Source of the DNA: an uncultured Clostridia bacterium
GTDB lineage: Bacteria > Bacillota > Clostridia > TANB77 > CAG-508
Direction: 5' to 3'
DNA length: 33,937 bases
NCBI GenBank assembly: GCA_934167165.1
Contig: CAKPKG010000013.1
Location: forward strand, 1-33,937
The position numbers and the translations under genes were made by a program. Every line of letters begins with the position of its first letter. The stretch's first letter is position 1. Under the pieces are notes generated by a model that did not search any database, was not told the DNA's origin, and was given only the letters and a program-made list of their open reading frames with translations. Positions 15,423-23,447 of the stretch are shown here, piece after piece.

Positions 15423-16385
15423 TCATAATGATTTAAAATATTCTTCTAGACATGCTTCTAGTTCATTTACATCTTCTATTCTATTTATTTTTTCTCTTAT
15501 TTTGCTTGATTCTTTAAGATTTTTAATATACCAACATATATGTTTTCTCATTTCTCTTACTGCTATGTATTCTCCTTTTTCTGCAACTGCCATCTCTATA
15601 TGTTGTTTTAATACTTTTAATTTTTCTTCGTTTGAAATTTCCCTTTTTTCACCTTTTATTATGTCATTTATAATCCATGGATTTCCTATTGTTGCTCTTC
15701 CTATCATAATACCATCTACATTGCAATACTCAAACATTTTATTAGCATCTTCTATACTTTTTATATCGCCATTTCCTATTACTGGTATATTTACCGCTTC
15801 TTTTACTTGTTTTATTATGTCCAAATCTACTTTTCCGCTATAGTACTCCTCTCTTGTTCTTCCATGTATTGTTAGTGCAGAAGCTCCTGCTTGTTCTATA
15901 ATTTTTGCCACTTCTACTGCATTTATATTGCTTTTATCCCAGCCTTTTCTCATTTTTACTGTTACTGGCTTTTCTACTGCTTTTACAACTTCTTGCACTA
16001 TTTCTCTTATCAATTCTGGATTTAGTAACAACTTGCTTCCATCACCGTTTTTGACTACCTTTGGTGCTGGGCAGCCCATATTTATATCTATAATATCAGC
16101 ATTTTCAGATACTTTATTTGCAGCAAAAGCCACTATTTTAGGATCGTTTCCAAAAATTTGAACTGCTATTGGCTTTTTTTCTCCTTCTACATTCAAAAGT
16201 TTTTTTGTTTTTTCATCATTATGGAAAATAGCTCTGCTACTAGCCATTTCTGTGTACACCAATCCTGGATTTCCATACTCTTTGCAAATTTTTCTAAATG
16301 CTAAATCTGTTACTCCTGCCATTGGTGCAAGTATTACATTGTTCTCTAATTCTACATTTCCTATTTTTAATTTGTGTATATACAT
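15423..16385 (-). CDS. dusB: tRNA-dihydrouridine synthase B
   Basis: 320-residue FMN-dependent enzyme that reduces uridine to dihydrouridine in tRNA D-loops. The TIM-barrel begins with NVILAPMAGVTDLAFRKICK; the catalytic Cys is C105 in DINMGCPAPKV; the KMRKGWD, TIHGRTREEYYSG, IPVIGNGDI and DGIMIGRATIGNPWI motifs follow in family order, with a helical C-terminal domain. Normal length. It starts 12 bp after the restored stop of rodA with AAGGAATAG in front, and is the last gene of the min-rodA-dusB unit before a terminator. Confidence 0.97.
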   Translation of the reverse strand: MYIHKLKIGNVELENNVILAPMAGVTDLAFRKICKEYGNPGLVYTEMASSRAIFHNDEKTKKLLNVEGEKKPIAVQIFGNDPKIVAFAANKVSENADIIDINMGCPAPKVVKNGDGSKLLLNPELIREIVQEVVKAVEKPVTVKMRKGWDKSNINAVEVAKIIEQAGASALTIHGRTREEYYSGKVDLDIIKQVKEAVNIPVIGNGDIKSIEDANKMFEYCNVDGIMIGRATIGNPWIINDIIKGEKREISNEEKLKVLKQHIEMAVAEKGEYIAVREMRKHICWYIKNLKESSKIREKINRIEDVNELEACLEEYFKSL

Positions 16386-16397
16386 ATCTATTCCTTT

Positions 16398-17499
16398 TTA
16401 AAATATATTTTTTTGCCTTCTGCTACTAATATTTAATAATAATCCTATTGATATAAAGTTAGTAATTAATGAGGTTCCACCATAACTTATAAATGGTAAT
16501 GGTATTCCTGTTATAGGAAGTAATCCTATTGTCATTCCTATATTTTCTACAACATGGAATAAAAGTATTCCGTACAATCCCCATTGCTATATATGAACCC
16601 AAATCATCACTTGCCGTTTTTGCTACATTAATTGCCTTTGTAATTAATATAACATATATAATTACAACCAAACCACAAGCAATAAACCCTGCTTCTTCTC
16701 CTATTACTGGAAATATAAAATCAGTTGTTTTTGGATATAAAAATCCTAGTTGAGTTTGTGTTCCGTTAAGCAATCCCATTCCCAAAAGTTTACCTGCTCC
16801 TATTGCTAATTTGGATTGGATAATATTATATCCTGCACCTCTTGGATCTAAATTCGGATTTAGATATACTTCTATTCTAGATTTTGCATGTTCTGGTAAT
16901 ACAAAGAAATATAATAATGGTAATGCTACAATTAATATTATAAAAGTAGTTATTATATATTTTTTATCTATTCCAGCAACATATAACATTAGTGTAATTG
17001 CAACTATATACGCTAATGCTGTTCCATAGTCTGGTTGAATTGCAATTAAAAATGTTGGTGCTAATCCTATTAATAGTATAATTGCTAATTTGCTTGGTTT
17101 ATTTATTTGATTTTTTCCTTTTGCTTGAATATTTACAATGGTATAACTTAAAAAAAGTATTACAAATATTTTAGCAAGTTCTCCTGGTTGAAAAGATAAG
17201 AAACCCATATTAAACCAGCTAGTCGCTCCATTGATTGCAGCAGTAAACAGAACCACTATTAATAAAAGCATAAATATTCCATAAAAAATCCATGAGAATC
17301 GCGCAATTATGTTGTAATCCATAACCATTGCTACACACATAATTGGAATACTTATTAAAATCCATATACATTGTTTTTTAAAGGCATCTAAATCTGTTTC
17401 TTGACTAGCGCTATATAATGCAATTAAACCAATTATAACTAATAGTAAAACACAAATTAAAATAGCCCATTCGGTATTTTTTAAGTTTCTTTTATTCAT
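16398..17499 (-). CDS. rodA: RodA/FtsW-type peptidoglycan glycosyltransferase, interrupted by one extra C making an in-frame CGG
   Basis: SEDS-family glycosyltransferase of the cell-elongation machinery. In the first frame (346 codons, stop at 16459) the protein is normal up to DDLGSYIAMGIV and then turns into nonsense (RNTFIPCCRKYRNDN). Skipping base 16572, the C of the CGG codon at residue 310, restores GILLFHVVENIGMTIGLLPI, then TGIPLPFISYGGTSL and SIGLLLNISSRRQKNIF, ending at 16398, the exact length (366 aa) and conserved end of RodA. The conserved IQPDYGTALAYI and DPRGAGYNIIQSKLAIGAG loops are intact. Ten membrane helices are expected in the restored protein. Either a true frameshift, a sequencing error, or recoding at CGG; the same event occurs in the ABC ATPase gene. 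Downstream of minD-minE. Confidence 0.9.
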
Positions 17500-17523
17500 T
17501 ATTTACCTTTCCAAAATATTTTT

Positions 17524-17549
17524 TTAGGTGGAATATTGCTTCCACCTAA
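17524..17549. other. Hairpin between minE and rodA
   Basis: A perfect 10-bp stem (TTAGGTGGAA / TTCCACCTAA, loop TATTGC). On the coding (minus) strand it is followed by A, not T, so it is unlikely to terminate; it could protect or process the minE-rodA message. Confidence 0.6.
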
Positions 17550-17564
17550 TCTTATTATTTTTTA

Positions 17565-18179
17565 TTATTTATTTTCTTTTTTAACTTCTTCTTTCTTTTC
17601 TTCTTTTGGTTCTTCTTTATCCTCTTCTACTTCTACTTCTTTTGATTCTTTTACTTCTTCGTTCTCTTTTTCTTTATTCTCTTCTGTCTCAACTTTTTTA
17701 TTCTCTTTTATTTCTTTGTCTTCTTGAGATTCATCTTCTTTTGGTTCTTCTTTATTTTCTTTCTGTTCTTCTGGTTTTTTCTCTTCTTTGTTTTCTTCTT
17801 GTTTTATTTCTTCTACTTTTTCTTGTTTTTCTTTATTGGTTTCTTTTTTCTCGTTTTTTTCCTTTTCTACTTCTTTTTTCATTTCATTTTTAATATTTAC
17901 AATTGGAATATTAGCATAAAGTGATGGTGCTCCTGTTGTTCCATCTTCTTTTATTTCATTTGTAAGCCTAACATCAATTGCCTCTTCTTCTACGTCTATA
18001 TATTTTTTTATAACATCTATGATTTCTTGTTTCATTAATTCTAGAAAGTCAGCAGAAACATTTGCTCTATCTTGCATTAAAACTAAATGTAATCTTTCTT
18101 TTGCTGTATCTTTGCTAGGTACATTTTTATCTTCTGCTTTTTTTAATCTTTTAAAAAAGTTTACTATACTCTCGAACAT
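17565..18179 (-). CDS. minE: MinE with a long Glu/Lys-rich C-terminal tail
   Basis: Cell division topological specificity factor that stimulates MinD ATPase. Residues 1-98 are an ordinary MinE: membrane-targeting MFESIVNFFKRLKK, MinD-contact helix KERLHLVLMQDRANVS, then ELMKQEIIDVIKKYIDV and IDVRLTNEIKE. The usual protein stops near residue 90, but this one goes on for about 106 residues of almost pure Glu, Lys, Asn and Pro (KKPEEQKENKEEPKEDESQE and similar), predicted disordered. There is one stop and no frameshift; the tail is in the same frame. The gene follows minD by 44 bp with AAAGGGAAAG in front. The tail is unusual for the family; it could arise by repeat expansion, and its effect on oscillation is unknown. 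Confidence 0.93.
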   Translation of the reverse strand: MFESIVNFFKRLKKAEDKNVPSKDTAKERLHLVLMQDRANVSADFLELMKQEIIDVIKKYIDVEEEAIDVRLTNEIKEDGTTGAPSLYANIPIVNIKNEMKKEVEKEKNEKKETNKEKQEKVEEIKQEENKEEKKPEEQKENKEEPKEDESQEDKEIKENKKVETEENKEKENEEVKESKEVEVEEDKEEPKEEKKEEVKKENK

Positions 18180-18223
18180 TTCTTTCCCTTTCTAAAAGTG
18201 ATTTTTGTTTCACTTTTTACATA

Positions 18224-19015
18224 TTATTTTCTAAACCATCCTTTTATTTTTTCCCATATTCCTTGTTTTTTTCCTGGTATTGTAACATCTATGTTTTCTC
18301 CAAGTATTCTTCTTGCTATCTCTATGTATGCTTTTCCTGATGGTGCTTTTTTATTTTTGATAACTGGTTCTCCTTTATTTGTTTGAGTAATTATATACTC
18401 ATCATCTGGGACTACACCAATTAAATCTACTGATAATAGGTCAACTATATCTTCGACCTCCATCATTTCTCCTTTTCTAACCATGTTAGGTCTTAATCTA
18501 TTTACTATTAATTCTGGATTTTTTATTTCTGAGCTCTCTAATAGTCCTATTATTCTATCAGCATCTCTTATAGCAGATATTTCTGCTGTTGTTACAACTA
18601 TGGCTCTATCTGCTCCTGCTATTGCGTTTTTAAATCCTTGTTCTATTCCTGCTGGGCAGTCAATTAGTATATAGTCAAAGTCTTCTTTTAATTTTTTAGT
18701 TAACTCTTTCATTTGTTCTTCATTTATTGCACTTTTATCTCTTGTTTGAGCTGCAGGAAGTAGGAATAGTTCTTCAAAACGTTTATCTTTAATTAAAGCT
18801 TGTCTTAATTTACATTTTTCTTCTACAACATCAACAATGTCATATACTATTCTATTTTCTAGTCCCATAACAACATCTAAATTTCTTAATCCAATATCTG
18901 TATCTACTAAAACAACTTTTTTACCTGCTTCTGCTAAACTTGAACCTAAATTAGCTGTTGTTGTTGTTTTTCCTACGCCACCTTTTCCTGATGTTATAAC
19001 TATTACTTCACCCAT
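18224..19015 (-). CDS. minD: Septum site-determining ATPase MinD
   Basis: 263-residue deviant Walker A ATPase (SGKGGVGKTTTTANLGSSLA, residues 9-28) that binds membrane in its ATP form. It has the second Lys-containing motif VVLVDTDIGLRNLDVVMGLE, the switch DYILIDCPAGIEQGF, and a C-terminal amphipathic membrane-targeting helix GIWEKIKGWFRK. It starts with AGGAGG and is transcribed from its own promoter at 19115-19143. minE and rodA follow. minC, which often precedes minD, is not in this window: the upstream gene is the pilin-like protein. Confidence 0.98.
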   Translation of the reverse strand: MGEVIVITSGKGGVGKTTTTANLGSSLAEAGKKVVLVDTDIGLRNLDVVMGLENRIVYDIVDVVEEKCKLRQALIKDKRFEELFLLPAAQTRDKSAINEEQMKELTKKLKEDFDYILIDCPAGIEQGFKNAIAGADRAIVVTTAEISAIRDADRIIGLLESSEIKNPELIVNRLRPNMVRKGEMMEVEDIVDLLSVDLIGVVPDDEYIITQTNKGEPVIKNKKAPSGKAYIEIARRILGENIDVTIPGKKQGIWEKIKGWFRK

Positions 19016-19086
19016 TTATTATTTCCTCCTCAAAACAGAATATAAATTATTCTCTAAAATCATTACTTCCGTATATTTTAAAGCAT

Positions 19087-19118
19087 AAAAATAACTGTAT
19101 TTTTCAATACAGTTATTT
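19087..19118 (-). terminator. Terminator of the pilin-like gene, overlapping the minD promoter
   Basis: A 13-bp perfect stem AAATAACTGTATT / AATACAGTTATTT, loop of four, followed on the minus strand by T5. Its 3' arm overlaps the -10 box of the minD promoter. Confidence 0.75.
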
Positions 19119-19143
19119 TATAATTTTTTTAGCGAAAAGTCAA
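19115..19143 (-). promoter_or_regulatory. Sigma-A promoter of the minD-minE-rodA-dusB operon
   Basis: TTGACT (19143-19138), 17-bp spacer, TAAAAT (19120-19115) on the minus strand, about 100 bp before minD. Confidence 0.75.
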
Positions 19144-19178
19144 TGTTATTATAAAATATAATTTACGTAATGCATCTC

Positions 19179-20786
19179 TTATACTTCAGGTCCATATAGG
19201 AATGTACCAGTACCGGAATTTGTATAAAAAATATTCTCTACCATATCATACATTCCTGCAGTATTATCATAATTTCTATAACATGGCACTAAATCCCTTA
19301 CTATTTCTTCTCCATCCCATATTTTAGCACTATATATACGCCCTTTCATAGGGAGATAATCAGTAATTTCTGAATTAAAGTGAAATAAATATGCTGTATT
19401 TTTCTGTTCAAACGTTCCTTTCCCTAGGCTAACACTCATATTATTGTCTAGGCAAGCCTCTCCATTTTTTATAACTATAGTATGTTTGTCCAAATCTGAC
19501 AGTAGTGTTTTTGAATCATAAATATTATAAAATCCTGGTTCAATATATCCGTCTTTACGAGCAAAAATTTCATATCTACTTTGAGGGCCTTCATAGCATC
19601 CAAAAATCCCTCTTCCCCTAGTTGTAGTATCCAATTCCGTTAATTTATACTCTATGCTTACATTAGAATTACTATTGAGCTTATATAGAGTGTCAATGTA
19701 TTGAACTCCCGTTCCCTCTATATATTGCACTTTAGTATAAAAATTATCTTCTCCATCTAATACTTCAGGTCCATATATGAATGTGCCGGTACCTGTATAA
19801 AACTTATCTTCTACTAAATCATACATTCCTGCTACTTTATCTGTTTTTCTATAACATGGAATAAAATTCCTAACTAAATTATCATCTAAATCCCACATTT
19901 TAGCATAGTATATCACTTTTGTCGATGAAGAATTTGTATGGTTTGACCTGAATATTTTTAGTGTCCTTTTACTCATATTTTCTAGCTCTGTAAATGATGG
20001 CTTTTTTGTTTCTGAAGTTAAATCATCAATATATAGTGAATCTTTTAGTATTTTATATGTATGTACATTAGTGTCACGACTTATTTCTAAATAGTAATTA
20101 CTGTTATCCGTCCCACTATATACTCTTATTTTATCTCTATAGTATCCTATCAATTCACCTCTTGCTGGTCCTGCGTTCCAGTCTCCGAAGAGCCAGTCCT
20201 CTGAACTTGCATGATTGTCAAACTTTGCTTTCATTTCTATTTGGTATTTATCTGTAATATATAAACCAGTATCTATACTTCCCCCTGAAGTTTGCAAATA
20301 TTCAACTCTTTGATATTCGTCTGGTAATAATGGTTTTGCTTTTTCTGTAAATTCTATTGTATGACCATTATAATCAATCATTCCACCATTTAATTTTTCT
20401 TCTGGTCTTTGCCATTCATCCCAATTAATATCACTATAATCAGATTTATTAATACTTAAATCATTCATTAAAATGTAATTAGCTGAATCTACGAAGTCAT
20501 AATATTTTCCACCTGTTTCTGGTATTATGACTTTTTCATTTGATCCAATTTTAAAATATTGTTCATTAGAATATATTGGAATTGCTCCATTATTAAAAAA
20601 GCTATTATATATTTCTGCTAAATCATAATTTTCATATATTTGCCTTGTTTGATCTATTACCTCTTTTTGAGTTTTTAATTTATTTGAAATTACCATGTAA
20701 CTACTTATTAAAAACATTGTTAAAAACAGTACAGATACTAATACAATAATTGCAATTGCACCATTTTGACTTTTTAACTTTTTCAT
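19179..20786 (-). CDS. Pilin-like anchored surface protein with two lectin-like (concanavalin-like) repeats
   Basis: 535-residue protein. The N-terminus KSQNGAIAIIVLVSVLFLTM resembles a class III/PilX-type pilin leader: short basic leader, Gly, then a long hydrophobic helix (residues 9-30) continuing into a polar helix (NKLKTQKEVIDQTRQIYENY). Two tandem units follow, residues about 153-342 and 350-535, each opening with YQRVEYLQTSGGSIDTG / YTKVQYIEGTGVQYIDT and closing with VRNFIPCYRKTDKVAGMYDL ... GTGTFIYGPEV / VRDLVPCYRNYDNTAGMYDM ... GTGTFLYGPEV. This is the LamG/concanavalin-like module common in surface and phage-tail proteins of gut Firmicutes. It likely sits on the cell surface and binds glycans (inference). 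Own promoter and terminator; GGAGGTAAC before ATG. No pilus assembly genes nearby. Confidence 0.85.
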   Translation of the reverse strand: MKKLKSQNGAIAIIVLVSVLFLTMFLISSYMVISNKLKTQKEVIDQTRQIYENYDLAEIYNSFFNNGAIPIYSNEQYFKIGSNEKVIIPETGGKYYDFVDSANYILMNDLSINKSDYSDINWDEWQRPEEKLNGGMIDYNGHTIEFTEKAKPLLPDEYQRVEYLQTSGGSIDTGLYITDKYQIEMKAKFDNHASSEDWLFGDWNAGPARGELIGYYRDKIRVYSGTDNSNYYLEISRDTNVHTYKILKDSLYIDDLTSETKKPSFTELENMSKRTLKIFRSNHTNSSSTKVIYYAKMWDLDDNLVRNFIPCYRKTDKVAGMYDLVEDKFYTGTGTFIYGPEVLDGEDNFYTKVQYIEGTGVQYIDTLYKLNSNSNVSIEYKLTELDTTTRGRGIFGCYEGPQSRYEIFARKDGYIEPGFYNIYDSKTLLSDLDKHTIVIKNGEACLDNNMSVSLGKGTFEQKNTAYLFHFNSEITDYLPMKGRIYSAKIWDGEEIVRDLVPCYRNYDNTAGMYDMVENIFYTNSGTGTFLYGPEV

Positions 20787-20813
20787 TTGTTACCTCCAAT
20801 AAAATCTAATTTT

Positions 20814-20842
20814 ATTATACTGTAATACTTTTTCAAAAACAA
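20814..20842 (-). promoter_or_regulatory. Promoter of the pilin-like gene
   Basis: TTGTTT (20842-20837), 17-bp spacer, TATAAT (20819-20814) on the minus strand, 27 bp before the start codon. Confidence 0.65.
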
Positions 20843-20880
20843 TAGATTTTTTGTTTTTTCTTTAGTTGCACATGAATTAA

Positions 20881-21020
20881 GGAACAAATGGGGACAGACC
20901 CCTTTTGTTCCTAAGAGGTGTGATGTGTGAGATGGGATTTATATGGTCAAAGCTCCGTAGGCATTTCTCTATTTTTCGCACTTCTCACCTCACACTTCGC
21001 ACTTCGTGAAACTGGAATTT
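20881..21020. repeat. Inverted-end intergenic repeat, copy R4, with GGGGACAGACCCC hairpin
   Basis: It starts with a hairpin (GGAACAAATGGGG / CCCCTTTTGTTCC, one mismatch, loop ACAGA, 20881-20911) directly joined to an R1-type repeat in the reverse orientation (GAGGTGTGATGTG arm; core GCTCCGTAGGCATTTCTCTA; CACTTCTCACCTCACACTTC arm; end ACTGGAATTT). The AT-rich right end contributes the first two bases of the mutS2 -35 box. Confidence 0.8.
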
Positions 21021-21047
21021 GCCTTTCTTCCAAAAAAATAGTATAAT
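21019..21047 (+). promoter_or_regulatory. Sigma-A promoter of mutS2
   Basis: TTGCCT (21019-21024), 17-bp spacer, TATAAT (21042-21047), 26 bp before the start codon. The -35 box straddles the right end of repeat R4. Confidence 0.8.
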
Positions 21048-21073
21048 ATCAATGTTTTAAGGAGATTGATGAA

Positions 21074-23410
21074 ATGAACTCAAAATATTTAGATAAATTA
21101 GAATATAATAAAATACTAGAAATGTTAGAAAATTTTGCTAAAACATATTTAGGTAAAAATTTATGTAGAAGATTACATCCAAGTACCAATGTGTCCTTTT
21201 TATTGGAGCAAACAAATCAAGCTCTTGGATTAATTTATAAAAAAGGTAGCTTACCTCTTTCTTCTATTCCTAATATTGATATCGCAATTAAAAACCTTGA
21301 ATCTAATTTTTCTTTAACTGCTTTAGATTTATTAGAAATTGGTAGTATTTTAAAGACTTCTAGAGAATTAAAAGAGTATTTTCTTAATGAATCTTGTGAG
21401 CTAATACTGCCTTCTTATGACATGATATATATTAATAAATTATTAGAAAAAGAAATTTTTGATAAAATTTTAGATGAAAACACTATTGCAGATAATGCTT
21501 CTTCAAAGTTAAACTCAATTAGAAAATCTCAAAAGAATTTAGGTGTAGAAATTAAAAATAAATTAAACTCAATGGTTCATTCTGCTACATATTCAAAATA
21601 TCTGCAAGATAGTATTGTTACAATAAAAAATGAAAGATATGTAATTCCAGTAAAAGAAGAATATAGAGGTTTTGTTAAAGGATTTGTTCATGATGTTTCT
21701 TCAAGTGGTTCTACTGTTTTCATTGAACCTCTTGCTGTTTTTGAACTTAACAATGAATTGAACAACTTAAAAGCTGAAGAAGCAATAGAAATTGCAAAGA
21801 TTTTAACAGAACTTTCTAGAAAACTTATGCCAATTACTAATGAATTAAAAAATAATGTTGAATTAATCGGTCAAATTGATTTTATATTCGCTAAAGCAAG
21901 TTTTAGTAAAAAGCTAAATGGAATTAAACCTGATATTAACAACAAGAAATATGTAAATTTAATTCAAGCGCGCCATCCTTTAATTGATGAAAGCAAAGTA
22001 GTTCCAATTGATATTTCTATTGGAGAAAACTATTCTTCTCTTATAATTACAGGGCCAAATACCGGTGGTAAAACTGTTTGTTTAAAAACTACAGGTTTAT
22101 TGTTATTGATGGCATATAGTGGAATTTTAATTCCTTGCAAAGAAAATAGTAGTATATATGTTTTTGATAATATTTTTGCAGATATTGGTGATGAACAAAG
22201 TATTAGTGAATCTTTAAGTACTTTTTCTTCTCATATTTTAAATATTGTTGAAATTACTAAAATAGCAACTAAAAATAGTCTTATTCTTTTAGATGAACTT
22301 GGTTCTGGCACTGACCCAATAGAGGGAAGTCGTTTAGCGATAAGCATTTTAGACTACTTTTATAATTTAGGTTCAATTGTAATTAGCACTACTCACTACG
22401 AAGAATTAAAGCAATATGCAATTGTTACAAATGGTTTTGAAAATGCAAGTTTCGAATTTAATTTGGAAACTTTATCTCCAACATATAAATTATTAATTGG
22501 CATTCCTGGTAAAAGTAATGCTTTTGAAATAAGTAAAAGACTTGGCTTAAAAGAAAGTATTTTAGAAAAAGCAAAATCATTAATTGATAATGATAATATT
22601 TGTATAGAGGACTTATTAAAAGAAATTTATGATAATCAAATAGAAATTGAAAAAAAGAAAGATGAAACAACTAAAAATTTAAATCAAATAGAAATACTTA
22701 GAAAAAAACTTGAAACTGATTATTCAGAGTATGAAGAAAAAGCTATCCTTATGGTTGAAAATGCAAAAAAAGAGGCTCGCGACATATTATTAGATGTTCA
22801 AGATGAAGCAACACAAATAATAAAAGAAATGAATAACCTTTCAAAGAAAAATGGCAAAGCTTCTGTTCAAGAAATGTATGATTTAAAAAGTAAAGTAAAT
22901 GATAAAATAAAAGATTTTTCTATGAACAACAAAAATCAAAAAGGTAATTTAACACCAGATGAAATAAAGGTTGGAATGCAAGTATATGTTATTCCTCTTG
23001 GCAAAGTTGGAACTGTAATAAAACTTCCAAATGCTTCTTCTGAAATAGAAATCCAAGTAGGAAGCTTAAAAACAAGTATTACTATTGATAAGCTTGTACG
23101 AACAAAACAAGAAACTCAAAAAGCTATCCAACCTACTAAAAATAAATCAATAATAAAATCTAAAAATATATCTAACGAAATAAATGTAATTGGCTTAACA
23201 GTAGATGAAGCAATTCCACTAGTAGACAAATATTTAGATGATGCAAATATTGCAAGATTAGAAACGGTTAGAATTGTTCATGGCAAAGGAACAGGAAAGC
23301 TAAAAGCTGGAATCCATGCTTTTCTAAAAAAGCATCCACATGTTAAATCTTATAGAATAGGTACATTTGGTGAAGGTGAAATGGGAGTAACTGTTGTAAC
23401 AATAAAATAG
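21074..23410 (+). CDS. mutS2: MutS2 family ATPase/nuclease (Smr-containing)
   Basis: 778-residue MutS2, involved in suppression of recombination and, in Bacillus, ribosome collision rescue. It has the core clamp domain (residues 1-300), Walker A ITGPNTGGKTVCLKT near residue 328, Walker B LILLDELGSGTDPIEGSRLA, the STTHYEELK switch, a long coiled coil (about 510-620), a KOW-like segment (VGMQVYVIPLGKVGTVIKLP) and a C-terminal Smr domain (about 705-778, with RIVHGKGTGKLKAGIHAFL). The Smr domain opens with INVIGLTVDEA rather than the more usual LDLRG, so a residue linked to nuclease activity in some Smr proteins is missing; this may be lineage-typical. AAGGAGA before ATG. Converges on the MFS gene. 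Confidence 0.97.
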   Translation: MNSKYLDKLEYNKILEMLENFAKTYLGKNLCRRLHPSTNVSFLLEQTNQALGLIYKKGSLPLSSIPNIDIAIKNLESNFSLTALDLLEIGSILKTSRELKEYFLNESCELILPSYDMIYINKLLEKEIFDKILDENTIADNASSKLNSIRKSQKNLGVEIKNKLNSMVHSATYSKYLQDSIVTIKNERYVIPVKEEYRGFVKGFVHDVSSSGSTVFIEPLAVFELNNELNNLKAEEAIEIAKILTELSRKLMPITNELKNNVELIGQIDFIFAKASFSKKLNGIKPDINNKKYVNLIQARHPLIDESKVVPIDISIGENYSSLIITGPNTGGKTVCLKTTGLLLLMAYSGILIPCKENSSIYVFDNIFADIGDEQSISESLSTFSSHILNIVEITKIATKNSLILLDELGSGTDPIEGSRLAISILDYFYNLGSIVISTTHYEELKQYAIVTNGFENASFEFNLETLSPTYKLLIGIPGKSNAFEISKRLGLKESILEKAKSLIDNDNICIEDLLKEIYDNQIEIEKKKDETTKNLNQIEILRKKLETDYSEYEEKAILMVENAKKEARDILLDVQDEATQIIKEMNNLSKKNGKASVQEMYDLKSKVNDKIKDFSMNNKNQKGNLTPDEIKVGMQVYVIPLGKVGTVIKLPNASSEIEIQVGSLKTSITIDKLVRTKQETQKAIQPTKNKSIIKSKNISNEINVIGLTVDEAIPLVDKYLDDANIARLETVRIVHGKGTGKLKAGIHAFLKKHPHVKSYRIGTFGEGEMGVTVVTIK

Positions 23411-23447
23411 GGAAAAAGGGGTCTGTCCCCTTTTTCCCTATTTTATT
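23401..23447. terminator. Bidirectional terminator holding both convergent stop codons
   Basis: A perfect 21-bp stem (left arm 23401-23421, right arm 23427-23447, loop TCTGT) with GGGG/CCCC at its top and A/T-rich arms. The mutS2 stop codon (23408-23410) is in the left arm and the MFS stop codon (23443-23445) in the right arm. The top is the GGGGTCTGTCCCC repeat unit seen elsewhere. Confidence 0.9.

Noticed and set aside
22976..23100. mutS2 as pseudogene because the Smr domain lacks LDLRG
   Set aside because: The reading frame is complete and the rest of the domain (HGKGTG) is intact; probably a lineage variant.
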